Origin: Pinus tabuliformis
Taxonomy: Eukaryota; Streptophyta; Pinopsida; Pinales; Pinaceae
Assembly: GCA_031772625.1 (NCBI GenBank)
Contig: CM062812.1
Span: forward strand, 729,280,300-729,344,299
Direction of reading: 5' to 3'
Length of the DNA stretch: 64,000 bases
The notes beneath the pieces are model-generated. The model worked only from the letters and a program-made list of their open reading frames with translations, was not told the DNA's origin and ran no database searches. Shown in pieces: positions 48,577 to 59,799 of this stretch. Both the position numbers and the translations under genes were made by a program. How positions within the stretch are numbered: the stretch's first letter is position 1; each line of letters begins with the position of its first letter.

Positions 48577-49726
48577 GTTATGTATTACAATAGTACTTTT
48601 ATGTGATGTTTAATAATTGATAAATGTTTTTATTTACAGCAACCAGTGTTATTTTAAATATACTTTTTGCTCAATAGAAAGTCAATTTATCTGGTTACCC
48701 TTACGGCAAATTAATATTTCACATAATAAACTTAGTAAAACCAATAACTATATAATAGATGTATCTGGTTTTGGTATTTGGATATTTTAAGAGCTATATA
48801 ATAGATGTATCTTGGTATTTGGATATTTTAAGATAATGGGGATATAACTTAAAAAAACAAAAATGAGTTTACTCTCTTTTAATTTGAAAATTAATTATTA
48901 ATCAAAGTTATAATTAAGGAAACTTTAAAGTCAAATTCAACTCAATTTCATTTTTAGGAATAAACATTCACAGAGTCCCAGCAGTCCCAGGTTTAAAAAG
49001 ACAACAATCCTCGAGAGCGGAACACCTTAGCAAAGGGGACCCCTCAAGCGTCACATTTACCGTCCTTAGCTTTAAAAGGGGACGATTATCAACGAGCGGC
49101 GTACCTTCGCATTCCAAACGTGTAAGTGGTCGCTGCAATTGGCTGGTGTTGCATACAGGTCACAATTTTGTTCGAAGGCCATTATTGGAAGATAAAAGGG
49201 GACGATTATCAACGAGCGGTGCACTTTTGCATTTTACAAATGTAAGTGGTTGTTGTAATTTGCTGGTGTTGTATATAGCCATTTTTATGTAGATTGTTGA
49301 TTTTCAGAATATTCAGTAATCCGACAGACATGACCGCAGTTAATCTTTTGACCACACACGTTTGTCTAATTTCTGAATATTCGAGGAATCAGCAATCAAC
49401 TTAAGCGCAGGGGTTGTATATGGAAGTCACAATTTTGTTCCAAAGCCAATATTCCATGAAATTTGGTTATATAAAAAATATAAAAACATTGCTGAAATTT
49501 GTTTTTTTAAGGTCTAAAATTTTTTCTTTTCAAAAAATGTAATTATAAAAGTGTTTGAATTAAATTTTTTTATGGTAGAAATGGATTCAACACTATTAAA
49601 AAAATTCTTCAGAAACCAAAATTTTGAAGCTTGACAGTTATAATCTAAATTTCCCAAAATTTTATTAGATTTTTGATGGAAATCTAAATTGTGACCTGCT
49701 TATACTATTACTTTTCAAAATGATTT
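48577..49726. repeat. Module Z, copy B-right
   Basis: Colinear with 24144-24847. It contains an internal duplication: the GGGGACGATTATCAACGAGC-to-GCTGGTGTTG segment occurs at 49076-49153 and again at 49198-49270. A MITE-like insertion lies at 49279-49412. It ends at the start of the virus-type region at 49727. Confidence 0.7.
49279..49412. mobile_element. MITE-like insertion in module Z
   Basis: 134 bp bounded by a near-perfect direct repeat GTTGTATATRG (49268-49278 and 49413-49423), with imperfect inverted repeats inside (AGATTGTTGATTTTCAGAAT and the complement of GAATCAGCAATCAACTTAAG). Copy A (24580-24600) shows the uninterrupted site. The 10-11 bp duplication would suit a Mutator-like MITE, but the internal tandem duplication of Z nearby could mimic it. 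Confidence 0.5.
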
Positions 49727-50831
49727 CCCAATAGCTGGGATGATTTCATTTTGGATTTTGGAGTTGTTTAAGGAATTTAAAAATTATTTAGTGAAAATAA
49801 TGAATTGTAATCTATTTTTAAAATTAAATAAAGTAAAAATTTGTTAGAATTACAAACTTAAATGGTTAATTTTCAGTTTTAGTATGAAATACATATATTC
49901 ATTCAAAAACCCATTTCTTTACCCATTTTGAACTACAAAGATCCAGACGTGAAAAAAACATTTTAGCCATATTCGAACCAAAAACTCTACTTTATTCCAG
50001 ACTCATTAGTACGTACTTTGTTACTACATAGTTCGACGTTGTTGCCTTTTTCGTCTCGGGTTCCAATGCCACAGGCCCTCCAGTTAACCTAGTTTGACGT
50101 TCCCATTTTTTTCATCTGGATTTCCAATGCTTCACTGATCTGTGCATCTCGAAGATGGCCGTGGCTGCTTCGACTGGTACAATATGAGACGTAGAACTCT
50201 CACGTGGAAGGGCACGGAACGATCCTCTCATGATTATTTCCACCCTACCTCACACAATGTTCAGTACGGATCATAGAAGTCCAACCGATCCATGTGTCAG
50301 ATTCACCACCCTGCCGTTTTTTATACAAGAGACCTGAATATAACATGCACACTATGCATTGTATAACAGGCTCACATTTTTTGTGTAGGTGTAACCATAA
50401 CAGTATTGCATATAAACAAAGCTTTGCCATATGGATTGAAAACGATCAATTTCTGTTTAGGGAGCCAAGTTTTATATTCGGGGTTTACACAAGTGGCATC
50501 TCCATTAAATATAACAATTGTAAGAAAGTGAGAAATTAAAATATGCAGAGTTATGTTAGCAATTTCTATATGCATATCATATAAGAGTTTATATGCGTCC
50601 ACCCTTATTCCGATTATATATTTTTATGAACCTGCTTGTGTTTCTTCTCGGTTCCACCACTCCATCTCCATATGCATCGACTGACGTCGCATTGATCACT
50701 GGAACTGTTTACTCTCTCAAATTTTTTGCAGCCATAAATATATTTTGTATTTTGTATCATCTGGCGACCGACTCAGTCCAAATTTGGTATTATCGTCTGC
50801 GACCGACGCAGTCCACATTTGGTATAGAGCC
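49727..50831 (+). promoter_or_regulatory. Caulimovirid intergenic region with promoter and PBS, copy 1
   Basis: Begins CCCAATAGCTGGGATG, the same edge found at 57394. A TATA-like TTATACAAGAGACCTGAATA is at 50321-50340. A Met-tRNA-type PBS (TGGTATAGAGCC) is at 50820-50831, and the PBS-proximal stretch (CGACCGACNCAGTCCA...TTTGGTAT) is present twice in tandem (50765-50823). The transcript would start about 30 bp after the TATA box and, as in Caulimoviridae, be terminally redundant. Confidence 0.75.
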
Positions 50832-50881
50832 ACTAACGTCTGGCTCATCCGGTAATTCTGAAAAACTTTCTCTTTATTGTA

Positions 50882-52123
50882 ATGGAAGCTGGAAGAAAAT
50901 ACGTATCTTTCTCTAAAATTCAGGAAAAATAACAAAAGACTGATAACCTTGATATACAAACTTTCTTTGATAAAGCTTCTTTTTCTCTGATAAATGTTGT
51001 TGAATTAGAGATTATTGAAAATCAACCCTCTTCCGGTTACAAACTACCTTCAATTAACCTTTCTGAAATCTATTCCAATCTATCCCTTTTCCATTTAAAA
51101 GTCATTACTAGAGTCTTTGTCAAAGAATGTGTTAGTCAAATACAAGAGAATGTTGAATCCATCTAGACAATTCCTCTACTATATCGCAAAGGACTACAAA
51201 AAGAAGCCCAAAAGCATAACAATTCTTGTGTTCCTCTAGTATGTATAACCGTAGGAATCTTCTCCTTAACCCAGATAGGCTTGAATACTTTTGTCTTGGC
51301 TACTATCAGAGATTTACCACATAACAAATATACTAACTCCCCACTTGGTGCTATTGTTGCACCCCTCTCAAATGGCCATGTTTGGTTTAATTGCTATCCA
51401 AAAAAATTTGTGTACGTCCTTGATGAACACATCAAGGATATTTTACAGATATAGATCAAAACTTTTGGGTTTGATATGAAGAGAAAAAGAACAAATATCT
51501 ATATACATACCAGGGGTTGCTTTCGCCACACAAATACACTTTATCTTGTAGTCCTACATGCCCCAAGCCAGGACTCCAAATCAAGTGTTGTAGTTATTAC
51601 GGATGCCCAGAACATAAAGTGGGAAGAGTTGAGTTTCCCTGGGAGTTGGGTAGTTGATATACCCAAAACTCCCAAAACTCCATGCATAACTTATGCTCAA
51701 ATAAAAGAAAATTCTTCCTCTACTCTCCTATCCTTTCCAAGGTGTTCTACTATTCCCAGAAAAAAGATAGACAAAGAGCTAGAAGAGTACAAAAGCTCAC
51801 AACCCATTTCCACTGAAGCAACCACTGCAGATTCATCATCTCCCTGTACAAATTGTGTCAATAACGAGTTATTTGAGCTTGCTCAAGTTTTAATTTTTTC
51901 TAAGTTAGTAGTCAAATGCCATTCCTGTCAATCATTGGTTGACTTACAGTCTCTTGTACATATTGGCATTCATGAAAGCTACAATTCTAGAATGGGTGAA
52001 GCACCATCAGCCATGTTGAAAAATTCCTGTCCAAATCCCAAATGCAGCGACATCTCATTCCCTCATGATATTGTTTTAGTAATCCATGAACTCCCATCCT
52101 GGAAAATGAGAACCCAAGGCTGA
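50882..52123 (+). pseudogene. Caulimovirid movement protein region, copy 1
   Basis: Starts at an ATG about 50 bp after the PBS. The 30K-superfamily core reads LTQIGLNTFVLATIRDL, then PLGAIVAPLSNGHVWFNCYP and IHTRG: a hydrophobic strand, a short acidic turn and the GxxxxxxxxGxxxFxxYP pattern of caulimovirid movement proteins. These proteins carry the virus through plasmodesmata. Its presence is the main reason for calling this a virus and not a gypsy element. Broken. Confidence 0.75.
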
Positions 52124-52189
52124 CATAAATGTTTAGCAAAATGAGACCGCTTGGTATGCCCAAATGTGAAATTGGATATCTAGAATAGA

Positions 52190-52980
52190 TGGATGATCTC
52201 ATTCCATCTTATCGATTGCAAAACCCAATGCCAAATGACTGCAAAAATCCATCTAAGCCAAAGATGTATAAATTCTTTAGTATTATGGAAGGTTGTCCAA
52301 AGCACAAAGTGGATACATAATGCATGAAAAGAATCTTAAATTTGGATTTATTCACTCATCCAGACGCAAAAATATTCAATATGATCACATCCCCAGAAGA
52401 GAAGAGAAATCTCTCATTAAGCTGGAAAGAATATATGGATCAAAAAAATTCATGGATTTCTTTCTACGAATGGAAGAATCAAGAAGAAAAAATGGGTGTA
52501 CAAATGATAGTTGCAAAATCCTCCTCCTCCTCTTCAAAACATCAATGGACAACCAGTGATGGCACAAAGATTCGATCCTCTTATACATTTCCTCCATATA
52601 AAGGAATCATCCTTGAAGACACAGGAAAATTCACTAGAGCAGTACCTTTAGTTGTAATAGATGACTCTGCTTTAGGGATTGACGGAAGAGTACAAAAAAC
52701 TAGAGAGAAAATAAAGTGGGCTAATACTGACATGGAAGGATTCGCAGTACATTCAATAGAAACCAATGCACAAAAGGAACAAGTAGACTCTTTAGAAGTT
52801 TTTGTAAATAGTGTAAATAAAAGCATGAATGAGTTTCAAGTTTATGTTTCTACTACAGAGGGCTTTGTTTGAGAAAGTTATAATGAAGCAGAGACATTGT
52901 CAGGAAAAATAGATAGTCACTTTGAAAAAATAGAAAGTGAAGTTCACAAAGGATTTGTTTAATCCATGCCAAGATTAGAG
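52190..52980 (+). pseudogene. Caulimovirid polyprotein, region between movement and coat proteins, copy 1
   Basis: Contains FYEWKNQEEKMGVQMIVAKS and a stretch with PLVVIDDSALGIDG, followed by a Glu/Lys-rich helical segment near 52.9 kb. Conserved in copy 2 at 59809-60480, so it belongs to the virus. No named domain recognised. Position suggests the end of the movement-protein part or a virion-associated protein. Broken. Confidence 0.5.
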
Positions 52981-52999
52981 ACCTTTACTTATAGTTTGA

Positions 53000-54480
53000 A
53001 AAAATATCTTTAACAAATAAAGACAGGGAGATTCCTTCTTCTCTATTATTTAGCCATCTTGTTCCAATACATTCTATCCAAAAGACTGTAGATAAATTTC
53101 CTAGTTTTCTTCCAAAAGAAAAATAGAAAAACTAGAATCCTCATATGATTTTCATCTTTTGTCGGTCAATGAACCACTGCCTAGCCAATACTCTCGGTAT
53201 TTTGCCCCTGATTTGAGTGGTAGAGGAAAATTTCCTGAGTCCCATGCATTTTTCACCGATGTTCGTAAAGAATGGAACATTGATAACTTAAGCTCAAGAA
53301 AAATAAGAGAAATGATTGATCAAATGTTAACAGAATATAAATTGATGTGCATGAGCGGGAAAAGTGAAGTAGAATCCTCTAAGAGATTGATTTTGTGTTT
53401 TACTAGTACCCTTCAGAGATGGTGGGAAGCAGAATCATCTCCAGCACTTATAGACAAAATGGAAGAAGAAACAATTAAAGATGAAGCATGAGATATTGTA
53501 CATAATGAAGATGGGAATCCATAAAATAACATGATAGGTGCTCTTACATCATTCATCATTGAGAACTGGTGTGGTTCAGAGACAAAGATTTCAAATAAAC
53601 ACTCCCTAGTTTTAATGAATCTCAAATGTGAAAAGATGTCCCAATATGAAGATTTTCATAGGGATTGGGTCCAGAGAATTTATGAAGTAAAGTTAGCAAA
53701 AATATTTTATGCAAACAAGTATATTTTGTCACTCATCCTTCCAAATTTGTAGATTACTTAAAGATTCAAGAAGTATTTCAAAATCCATATGAATCTTATA
53801 CTTGGGGTGAGATATACAACCTCATAACTGAAGCTATGCTAGGATTTTGTACAAGCACAAAACTGAACAAATCCATACAAAAATTGTCCAGGTTTCCTGA
53901 TAGCAGATCTACATGTAATAAATATGGTATATCAATAGATGATCTATTGGTACACAGGAAAATAATGAAAAATTCCATAGAGAAAATTTCAAAAAGAAAA
54001 ATGAATTATTCTACTAAGCCCGAGAGATACAGAAAAGAAAAAGGATGTTACAAAAGGATTCCCAAAACCCACTATTATGGTCCTCAAGATATTCATCTTA
54101 GGACACATAAGCAAGAGGCTTCAAATAAAATCACATGTTGGTTTATGTGGAAAAAAGGGGCATACTTAAAATAATTTCCCACAAGCAGAAGAATCAAAAT
54201 TATACAAAGGGAAAAAATCATAGGAAATCACCAAGAAATACACACAGGATAAACAAAGAAGATACGAAAGGAAACTAGTAGTCCAAATTCAATGTTACAA
54301 ATATGGTTATAAATTCCATATAGCTTAAAGTTGTTCTAATATTCACATCAAATAAGAATTACATGTTTTGGGAAAAAACTGTTGTGACTCTACAAAAAAA
54401 TTGAGTTTTAGTATTTCTGATTCAGAATCCACAGATGATCATGATGAAATTTTTCTTGATGACTAGTGTAGATGCACAAA
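53000..54480 (+). pseudogene. Caulimovirid coat protein region with zinc knuckle, copy 1
   Basis: A core with KFPESHAFFTDVRKEWNIDN, LQRWWEAE and MIGALTSFIIENWCG resembles caulimovirid coat protein cores. Then a Lys/Arg/Tyr-rich basic stretch (53.99-54.15 kb) and a Cys/His knuckle of CxxCxxxxH type (near 54290-54345) followed by an acidic SISDSESTDDHDE tail, the usual order basic region, zinc finger, acidic end. Packages viral nucleic acid. Broken. Confidence 0.7.
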
Positions 54481-54589
54481 CTTAGAAAATTGTCATGGCA
54501 GTAACTCAGAGCCATATTCTGGATATAATTCTGAAGAAGAGCTTGTATTACAATAGAAATTAAAAATATGTATGGCTCATATTTCCGAC

Positions 54590-55010
54590 AACAAATAATC
54601 CAAGGCCTTAGCAGTAATCAAAGTGTTTCCTGAAGGAGAGATGAAAGAAAAGTTGATGGAAACATTCCTACAAAACATGCCTAAGAGCCAAGGTTCTACG
54701 TCAACCACTACAACCAAAGGTACTCCCTCAAGAGCCATCTTTGTTGATGCTTCATATGAGAAGAATATTAAGTCATTTCAAACAAACCATCAACAAGATA
54801 AACAAAGAGCTATTACAATCAATGAAGTCAGTTAAGAGATAAAAAATATGAAAAAGGAAATTAGTGAAATTAAAGCTCAAGTTGCCAGATTAGAAAAAGG
54901 AAAAATGAAGAAAGAAAAAGAAGACAATATACCAGAACATCATTGGGTATCAGAAAAAAACCCCTCTTTAAGAATAATTCAAATATATAGATTTATGACG
55001 TTAAATAAGA
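54590..55010 (+). pseudogene. Caulimovirid polyprotein linker with coiled coil, copy 1
   Basis: Lys/Glu-rich helix around MKKEISEIKAQVARLEKGK (54.85-54.91 kb), preceded by a Ser/Thr-rich stretch with SQGSTSTTTTKGTPSRA. Both features recur in copy 2 at 62220-62560. It would be a flexible linker between coat protein and protease. Broken. Confidence 0.5.
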
Positions 55011-55029
55011 TGACTTCTCAGGGCTAAAC

Positions 55030-55440
55030 TATATGAAAATTATAGTAGTCCAACACCAACAATATCATGTTATGCTCAAATTTAAAATTCAAGGTGAAGT
55101 CTTTACTCTAAGGACTCTATTGGATACAAGTGAAACCATAAATGCATTAAATAAAAAATTAATTCCTTCTAAATATTGGGCTAAGCAAAGAAGAGAAGTC
55201 GTAGGGCTAGGAAAAAAAGAATAAAAAAATTCAGTATGAAGTTCCACAAGCCACCATTTGTTTGGAAAATTACTGTATAAATATTAAATTTGCAGTAGGA
55301 AGCATCCTAGTAGACTGTATTTTGGGAAATCCATTCTTAACATCCATTGAACCCCATGGTTCAACAATATTAAATGATGGTCAGTCTAGATGTATTATCT
55401 CTGTCCCAAATCAAGAAGGGTATTGACAAGCTATCACACT
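55030..55440 (+). pseudogene. Caulimovirid aspartic protease region, copy 1
   Basis: FKIQGEVFTLRTLLDT at 55080-55125 holds the active-site strand position of a retropepsin. A second half with ILGNPFLTSIEPHGS lies near 55.32-55.37 kb, matching the ...GxxFL... flap-to-end pattern of caulimovirid proteases. It would cut the polyprotein. Broken. Confidence 0.65.
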
Positions 55441-55479
55441 GCCTTTTGTCGAAACTCCAAGGATTTCAACTATGGTCCA

Positions 55480-56420
55480 GACCATGTAAGAATTGGGTCA
55501 GTCTGAAAAGCATCTGGAAGAGCTTAAAGAATTGAAGTCCCATCTTAAGATTGATAAAAGATTGAGACAAGCTATAATCATGAGAAAAATAGAAGACTTG
55601 AGGAAAGAGTTAGAGGCATAATGTTGTGTAGAAGAACCCAATGTTTTTTGGCACAAAAAAACAGTATTTTATAGACTACCTTACAAAACTGAATATATAG
55701 GAAAAACCTGTAGTAGCATAGCCATCCCAATGAATGAAGAATACAAAAAGCTCTTTGAAAGATATATACAAGATCTTTGGAAAATATGGTTAATAAGAGA
55801 ATCTAACAGTCCCTAGAACTGTTACGGATTCTATGTGAATAAGTTCTCTGAACATGTTAGAGGAGTACCTATATCGACAATAAACTATAGACCACTTAAT
55901 AATGTTCTAGCTGACGATACTTATCCCATTTCCCATAAAGGAAATGTAATAGCTAGAATTGGAGGAGAAAAGATATTTTCAAAATTTGACATGAAGTCGA
56001 GCTTTTGGCAATATCAATGAAGGAAGATGTCTGATTCAAAATAACATTCACTATCCTCTCTGGACATTATGAATGGAATGGTATGCCTTTTGGACTCAAG
56101 CATGCTCCTTCTAAGTTTGAAAAAGTCATGGATCATGTTTTCAGGCCATATTTTGATTGGCTAATTGTATATATTGATGATGTTTTAATATTTTCCAAGT
56201 CCATAGATGAACATTTTAAGAATGTATATAAATTCATGCATATAGTCAAGAAAAATGGTTTAGTCCAAAGAAATAAAAATATGGAGACTTTTCAGACCAA
56301 GATCAAATTCCTAGGAAATATCATAGAAAACGACCAAATTTCTCTCCAACAACATTCAGTTACATTTGCAAACAGATTCCCAGATGAAATAAAAGATACG
56401 ACTCAGGTGTAAAGGTTCCT
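55480..56420 (+). pseudogene. Caulimovirid reverse transcriptase region, copy 1
   Basis: Blocks in order: INYRPLNNVLADDTYPIS (55.88 kb), FSKFDMKSSFWQ (55.98 kb), GHYEWNGMPFGLKHAPSKFE (56.07 kb), the catalytic IVYIDDVLIFSKSIDEHF (56.17 kb) and FQTKIKFLGNIIEN (56.3 kb). The DMKS-FWQ and HYEWNGMPFGLKHAPS wording is characteristic of Caulimoviridae. Broken. Confidence 0.88.
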
Positions 56421-56997
56421 AGGTTGTCTGAACTATGTTTTGTAATTTCTATAAGGACATTGGACAAGACACAAAAATTCTGAACCAGAGATTACAGACG
56501 AATCCAAGGCCTTGGACCACAACACATACAACTGTTGTCAAAAATATTAAAGAGAAGATAAGAATGCTTCCCATATTATATGTTTCAAATGAAAATCTAT
56601 ATAAATTTTTTGAAGCAGATGCCAGTGATATACTCTGAGGTTGAGTTCTCAAACAAATCAAACAAGATCAAGAGACAATTATCCAATTTACCTTTGCAGA
56701 GAAAAACTATTCAACCATTGAGAAGGAAGTAAAAGCTTCATGTAATTGCATTGATAAATTTGATATACACATAATAAAAAAATATTTCTTCTCATAACTA
56801 TTGCTTCAGCCATGAAGAAGGTGTTAACCAAAGATATCAAGAAACTCGGGGAGTCAAAGTTTGCGAGATGGCAATCTCTCTTCACAAACTATGATTTTGA
56901 AATTGAACACAACAAGGGCAATAAAAATTGTATTCCTGATTTTATCAACAGAGAAAATCTTCAAGAACAGTCCTATCTAATGGTCATAGTAACTTAA
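56421..56997 (+). pseudogene. Caulimovirid RNase H region, copy 1
   Basis: Ends with KKLGESKFARWQSLFTNYDF and EIEHNKGNKNCIPDFINREN (56.85-56.97 kb), the caulimovirid RNase H C-terminal signature (FARWQ...FDFxIExxKGxxNxxPDFxxRE). Removes RNA from the RNA-DNA hybrid during replication. Broken. Confidence 0.82.
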
Positions 56998-56999
56998 TT

Positions 57000-57411
57000 G
57001 TATTTTGATCTTAGTCATGAAACTTGCAGATAACTTCTAGACTCCATGAACTGGGAAGATTATATGAATTCTTAGAATCTAACTTGGTAGCTTCGAAGCA
57101 CTCAGGTCCTAGACACAAATCTCCAACCTCATGGAGATCTACAACATTTGGTCCCAGATTGTAAGGTTTATCCAAAATCCAGCAAATGGATACATGATAT
57201 GGTTTTTGACCATTCTAGACATCTCGCAAATCTGGAAAAAGATGCCTTAAATCTTCATCTCAAAGACTTGAACATAATTTTGGGAGAGGAAAATAACAGA
57301 TCTAATATTTTCCACAAATATTATCTAATAAATAGAGCCATAGATAGAAAATTCCATAGACTCTTGTGGCCTCAACTTAATCCAGAAACAATCACCCAAT
57401 GGCTGGGATGA
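57000..57411 (+). pseudogene. Extension downstream of caulimovirid RNase H
   Basis: A reading at 57148-57411 contains WIHDMVFDHSRHLANLEKDA and IFHKYYLINRAIDRKFHRLL and stops inside the first bases of the next intergenic region. I know no family for it. Being rich in aromatic and basic residues and ending exactly at the G edge, it may be the true C-terminus of the viral polyprotein. Copy 2 runs off the window before this point, so conservation cannot be judged. Confidence 0.45.
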
Positions 57412-58529
57412 TTTCGTTTTGGATTTTAGGATGGTTTAAAGAATTCCAGAGCTATCTAGTTATAATTATGAATTGTAGTCTATCTTTAAGTTTGAATAAA
57501 GAAACGATTTTTTGGAATTACAAAATTAAATTGTTAATTCTTGGTTTTAGTGTGAAATACATATATGCATTCAAAAACCGATTTGTTTACCAATTTTAAA
57601 CTACAAAGATCCAAATTTGAGAAAAACATTTTAGCCATATTTGAACCAAAATTTCTACTTTATTCTAGAGTCATTGGTACGTACTTTATTCCTACATAGT
57701 TCAGCATTCCTGCCTTTTTCGTCTAGGTTTCCAATGCCTCAGGCCCTTCAGTTAACCTAGTTTGACATTCCCATTTTTTTTGTCTGGGCTTTGAATGCCA
57801 CAAGCCCCTCATTTAACCCCTTGGCTTCACTGATCTGTGCATCTCGCAGAAGGTCGTGGTTGCGTCCACTGGTATAATTTGAGATGTAGAACTCTCACGT
57901 GGAAGGGCAGGGAATGATCCTCTCATTATTGTTTCCACCATAATTGACATAATGTTAGGTATAGAACATAGAAGTCCAATCAAACCATGTGTGAGATTCT
58001 CCAACCTACCTTTTCTATAAAAGAGACCTGAATATAGTTGCAGCACTACAGATACAAGCAATTGTTATGGCTTTTGCAGTAAGGACATTATGCATTGTAT
58101 AGCACTATCACCTTTTATGTGTATGTGTAACAATAATAGTATTGCATCTAAACAAAGCTTTTCCATATGCATTGAAAATGATCAATTTCAATTTATGGAG
58201 CCAAGTTTAATATCCAGGGTTTACACAAGTGTCATCTCCATTAAATATAACAATTGTAAGAAAGTGAGAAATTAAAATATGCAACCTTATGTTTGCAAAT
58301 TCTATGTGCATATAATATAAGAGTTTATTTGCACCAACCCTTATTCTGATTGCATATTTTTATGAATCCTCTTGTGTTTCTTCTCGGTTCACCTGTCCAT
58401 CTCCATATGCATACACTCACATCGCATTGATCATGGGAACTATTTACTATCTCAAAATTTTTGCAGCCATAAATATCTTGTGTTTTGTATCGTCTATGAT
58501 TGACAGAGTACAAATTTGGTATCAGAGCC
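57394..58529 (+). promoter_or_regulatory. Caulimovirid intergenic region with promoter and PBS, copy 2
   Basis: CCCAATGGCTGGGATG at the left edge, TATA box in TATAAAAGAGACCTGAATAT (58016-58035), and the best-preserved PBS of the window, TGGTATCAGAGCC at 58517-58529, complementary to the 3' end of initiator Met-tRNA as in Caulimoviridae. Confidence 0.82.
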
Positions 58530-58579
58530 ACTAACGTTTGGTTCATCGAGTAATTCTGAAAATTTTTCTCCTCGTTGCA

Positions 58580-59760
58580 ATGGAAGCTCGAAGAAAATAT
58601 TTATCTTTCCGTGAAGTTCAGGAAAAAGAACAAAATACTGATAGCCTTGATATACAAACTCTCTTTGATAAATCTTCTTCTTCTCTACAAAATTTTGTTG
58701 AATTAGATATTATTGAAAATAAACCCTCCTCTTATTGGAAACTACCTTCAATTAGCCCTTCTGAAGACTATTCCGATCTATCTATGTTCCATTTAAAACC
58801 CATTACTAGAGTGTCTGTCAAAGAATGTGTTAGCCAAATACAAGATAATGTTGAATCCATTAGGAAATTCCTCTACTAGATCGCAAAGAAATACAGAAAG
58901 AAGCCCAAAATCATAACAATTATTACATTCCTCTAAGATGTATAAGGGTAGGAATCTCCCCCTTAACCCACAGAGGCTTGAATACTTTTTCTTAGCTACA
59001 ATCGCAGATTTAAAACATAACAAATATACTGGGTCCCTGCATGGTGATATTGTTGCACCCCTCTCAGATGGCCCTGTTTGGTTTAACTGCTATCCAAAAT
59101 TTTTGGTGTACGTCTTTAATGAACACATCAAGGATATTTTATAGTTGCAGATAAAAAAATTTGGGTTTGATATGAAGAGAAAAAGAACAAATATCTCTAT
59201 ACATACCAGGGGTTTCTTTCACCACACAAGTAAACTTTATCCTGCAGTCCTACATTCCACAAGACAGGACTCCAAATGAAGGGTTGTAGTTATTACAGAT
59301 GCCCAGAACTAGAAAATAGAACACCAAATGATAAAGTGGGAAGAGTTGTGCTTCCCTAAGAATTGGGTAGTTGATATACCCAAAACTCCCAAAATGCAAA
59401 GTATAACTTATGCTCAAATAAAATAAAATTCTTCCTCTACTATCTTATCCTTTCCAAGATGTTCTACTACTCCAAAAAAAAGATAAAGAAAGAGGTAGAA
59501 GAATACAAAAGCTCACAACCCATTTCCTTTGAAACAACCACTGTAGTTTCATCATCTGCCTGTACAAATTGTGTCCATACCAAGTTGTTTGATCTTGTTC
59601 GATTTTTTTTCGAAGTTAGTATTCAAATGCCATGTTGAAAATTTCTTGTCCAAATCCCAGATGCAGCGACATCTCATTCCATCATGATACTGTCTTAGTA
59701 ATGCATGAACTCCCATCCCTACAAAATGAGAACCCAAGGCTGACATAAATGGTTAGCAAA
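58580..59760 (+). pseudogene. Caulimovirid movement protein region, copy 2
   Basis: ATG at 58580 opens with MEARRKYLSFREVQEKEQNT. The 30K-type core follows at 58938-59144: LNTFFLATIADLKHNKYTGS, DIVAPLSDGPVWFNCYPKFL, then VYVFNEHIKDIL. Better preserved than copy 1 in this part. Broken. Confidence 0.78.
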
Positions 59761-59799
59761 ATGAGACTGCTTGGTATGCCCTAATGTGGCCTTGGATAT

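Larger units (their letters stand above)
49727..57393 (+). mobile_element. Endogenous caulimovirid fossil, copy 1
   Basis: One unit of about 7.67 kb: intergenic/promoter region, Met-tRNA PBS, then regions for movement protein, coat protein, aspartic protease, RT, RNase H and a C-terminal extension, all on the plus strand and in Caulimoviridae order. The presence of a 30K-type movement protein and the FARWQ...YDFEIEHNKGN RNase H ending separate it from LTR retrotransposons. The single-direction layout resembles petuvirus/florendovirus-type or gymnosperm endogenous caulimovirids. It is broken, with roughly twenty or more interruptions. It differs visibly from copy 2 (by eye perhaps 10-15 %; not computed), so it is old. 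Confidence 0.88.

Noticed and set aside
47848-48593. Arg/Glu-rich plus-strand frames (repeated MRWSREIEGG-type)
   Set aside because: Direct translation of the GA minisatellite; not conserved in copy A.
49727-57411. Ordinary Ty3/gypsy retrotransposon
   Set aside because: The 30K-type movement protein region, the coat protein layout, the caulimovirid RT and RNase H wording and the absence of integrase all point to Caulimoviridae.
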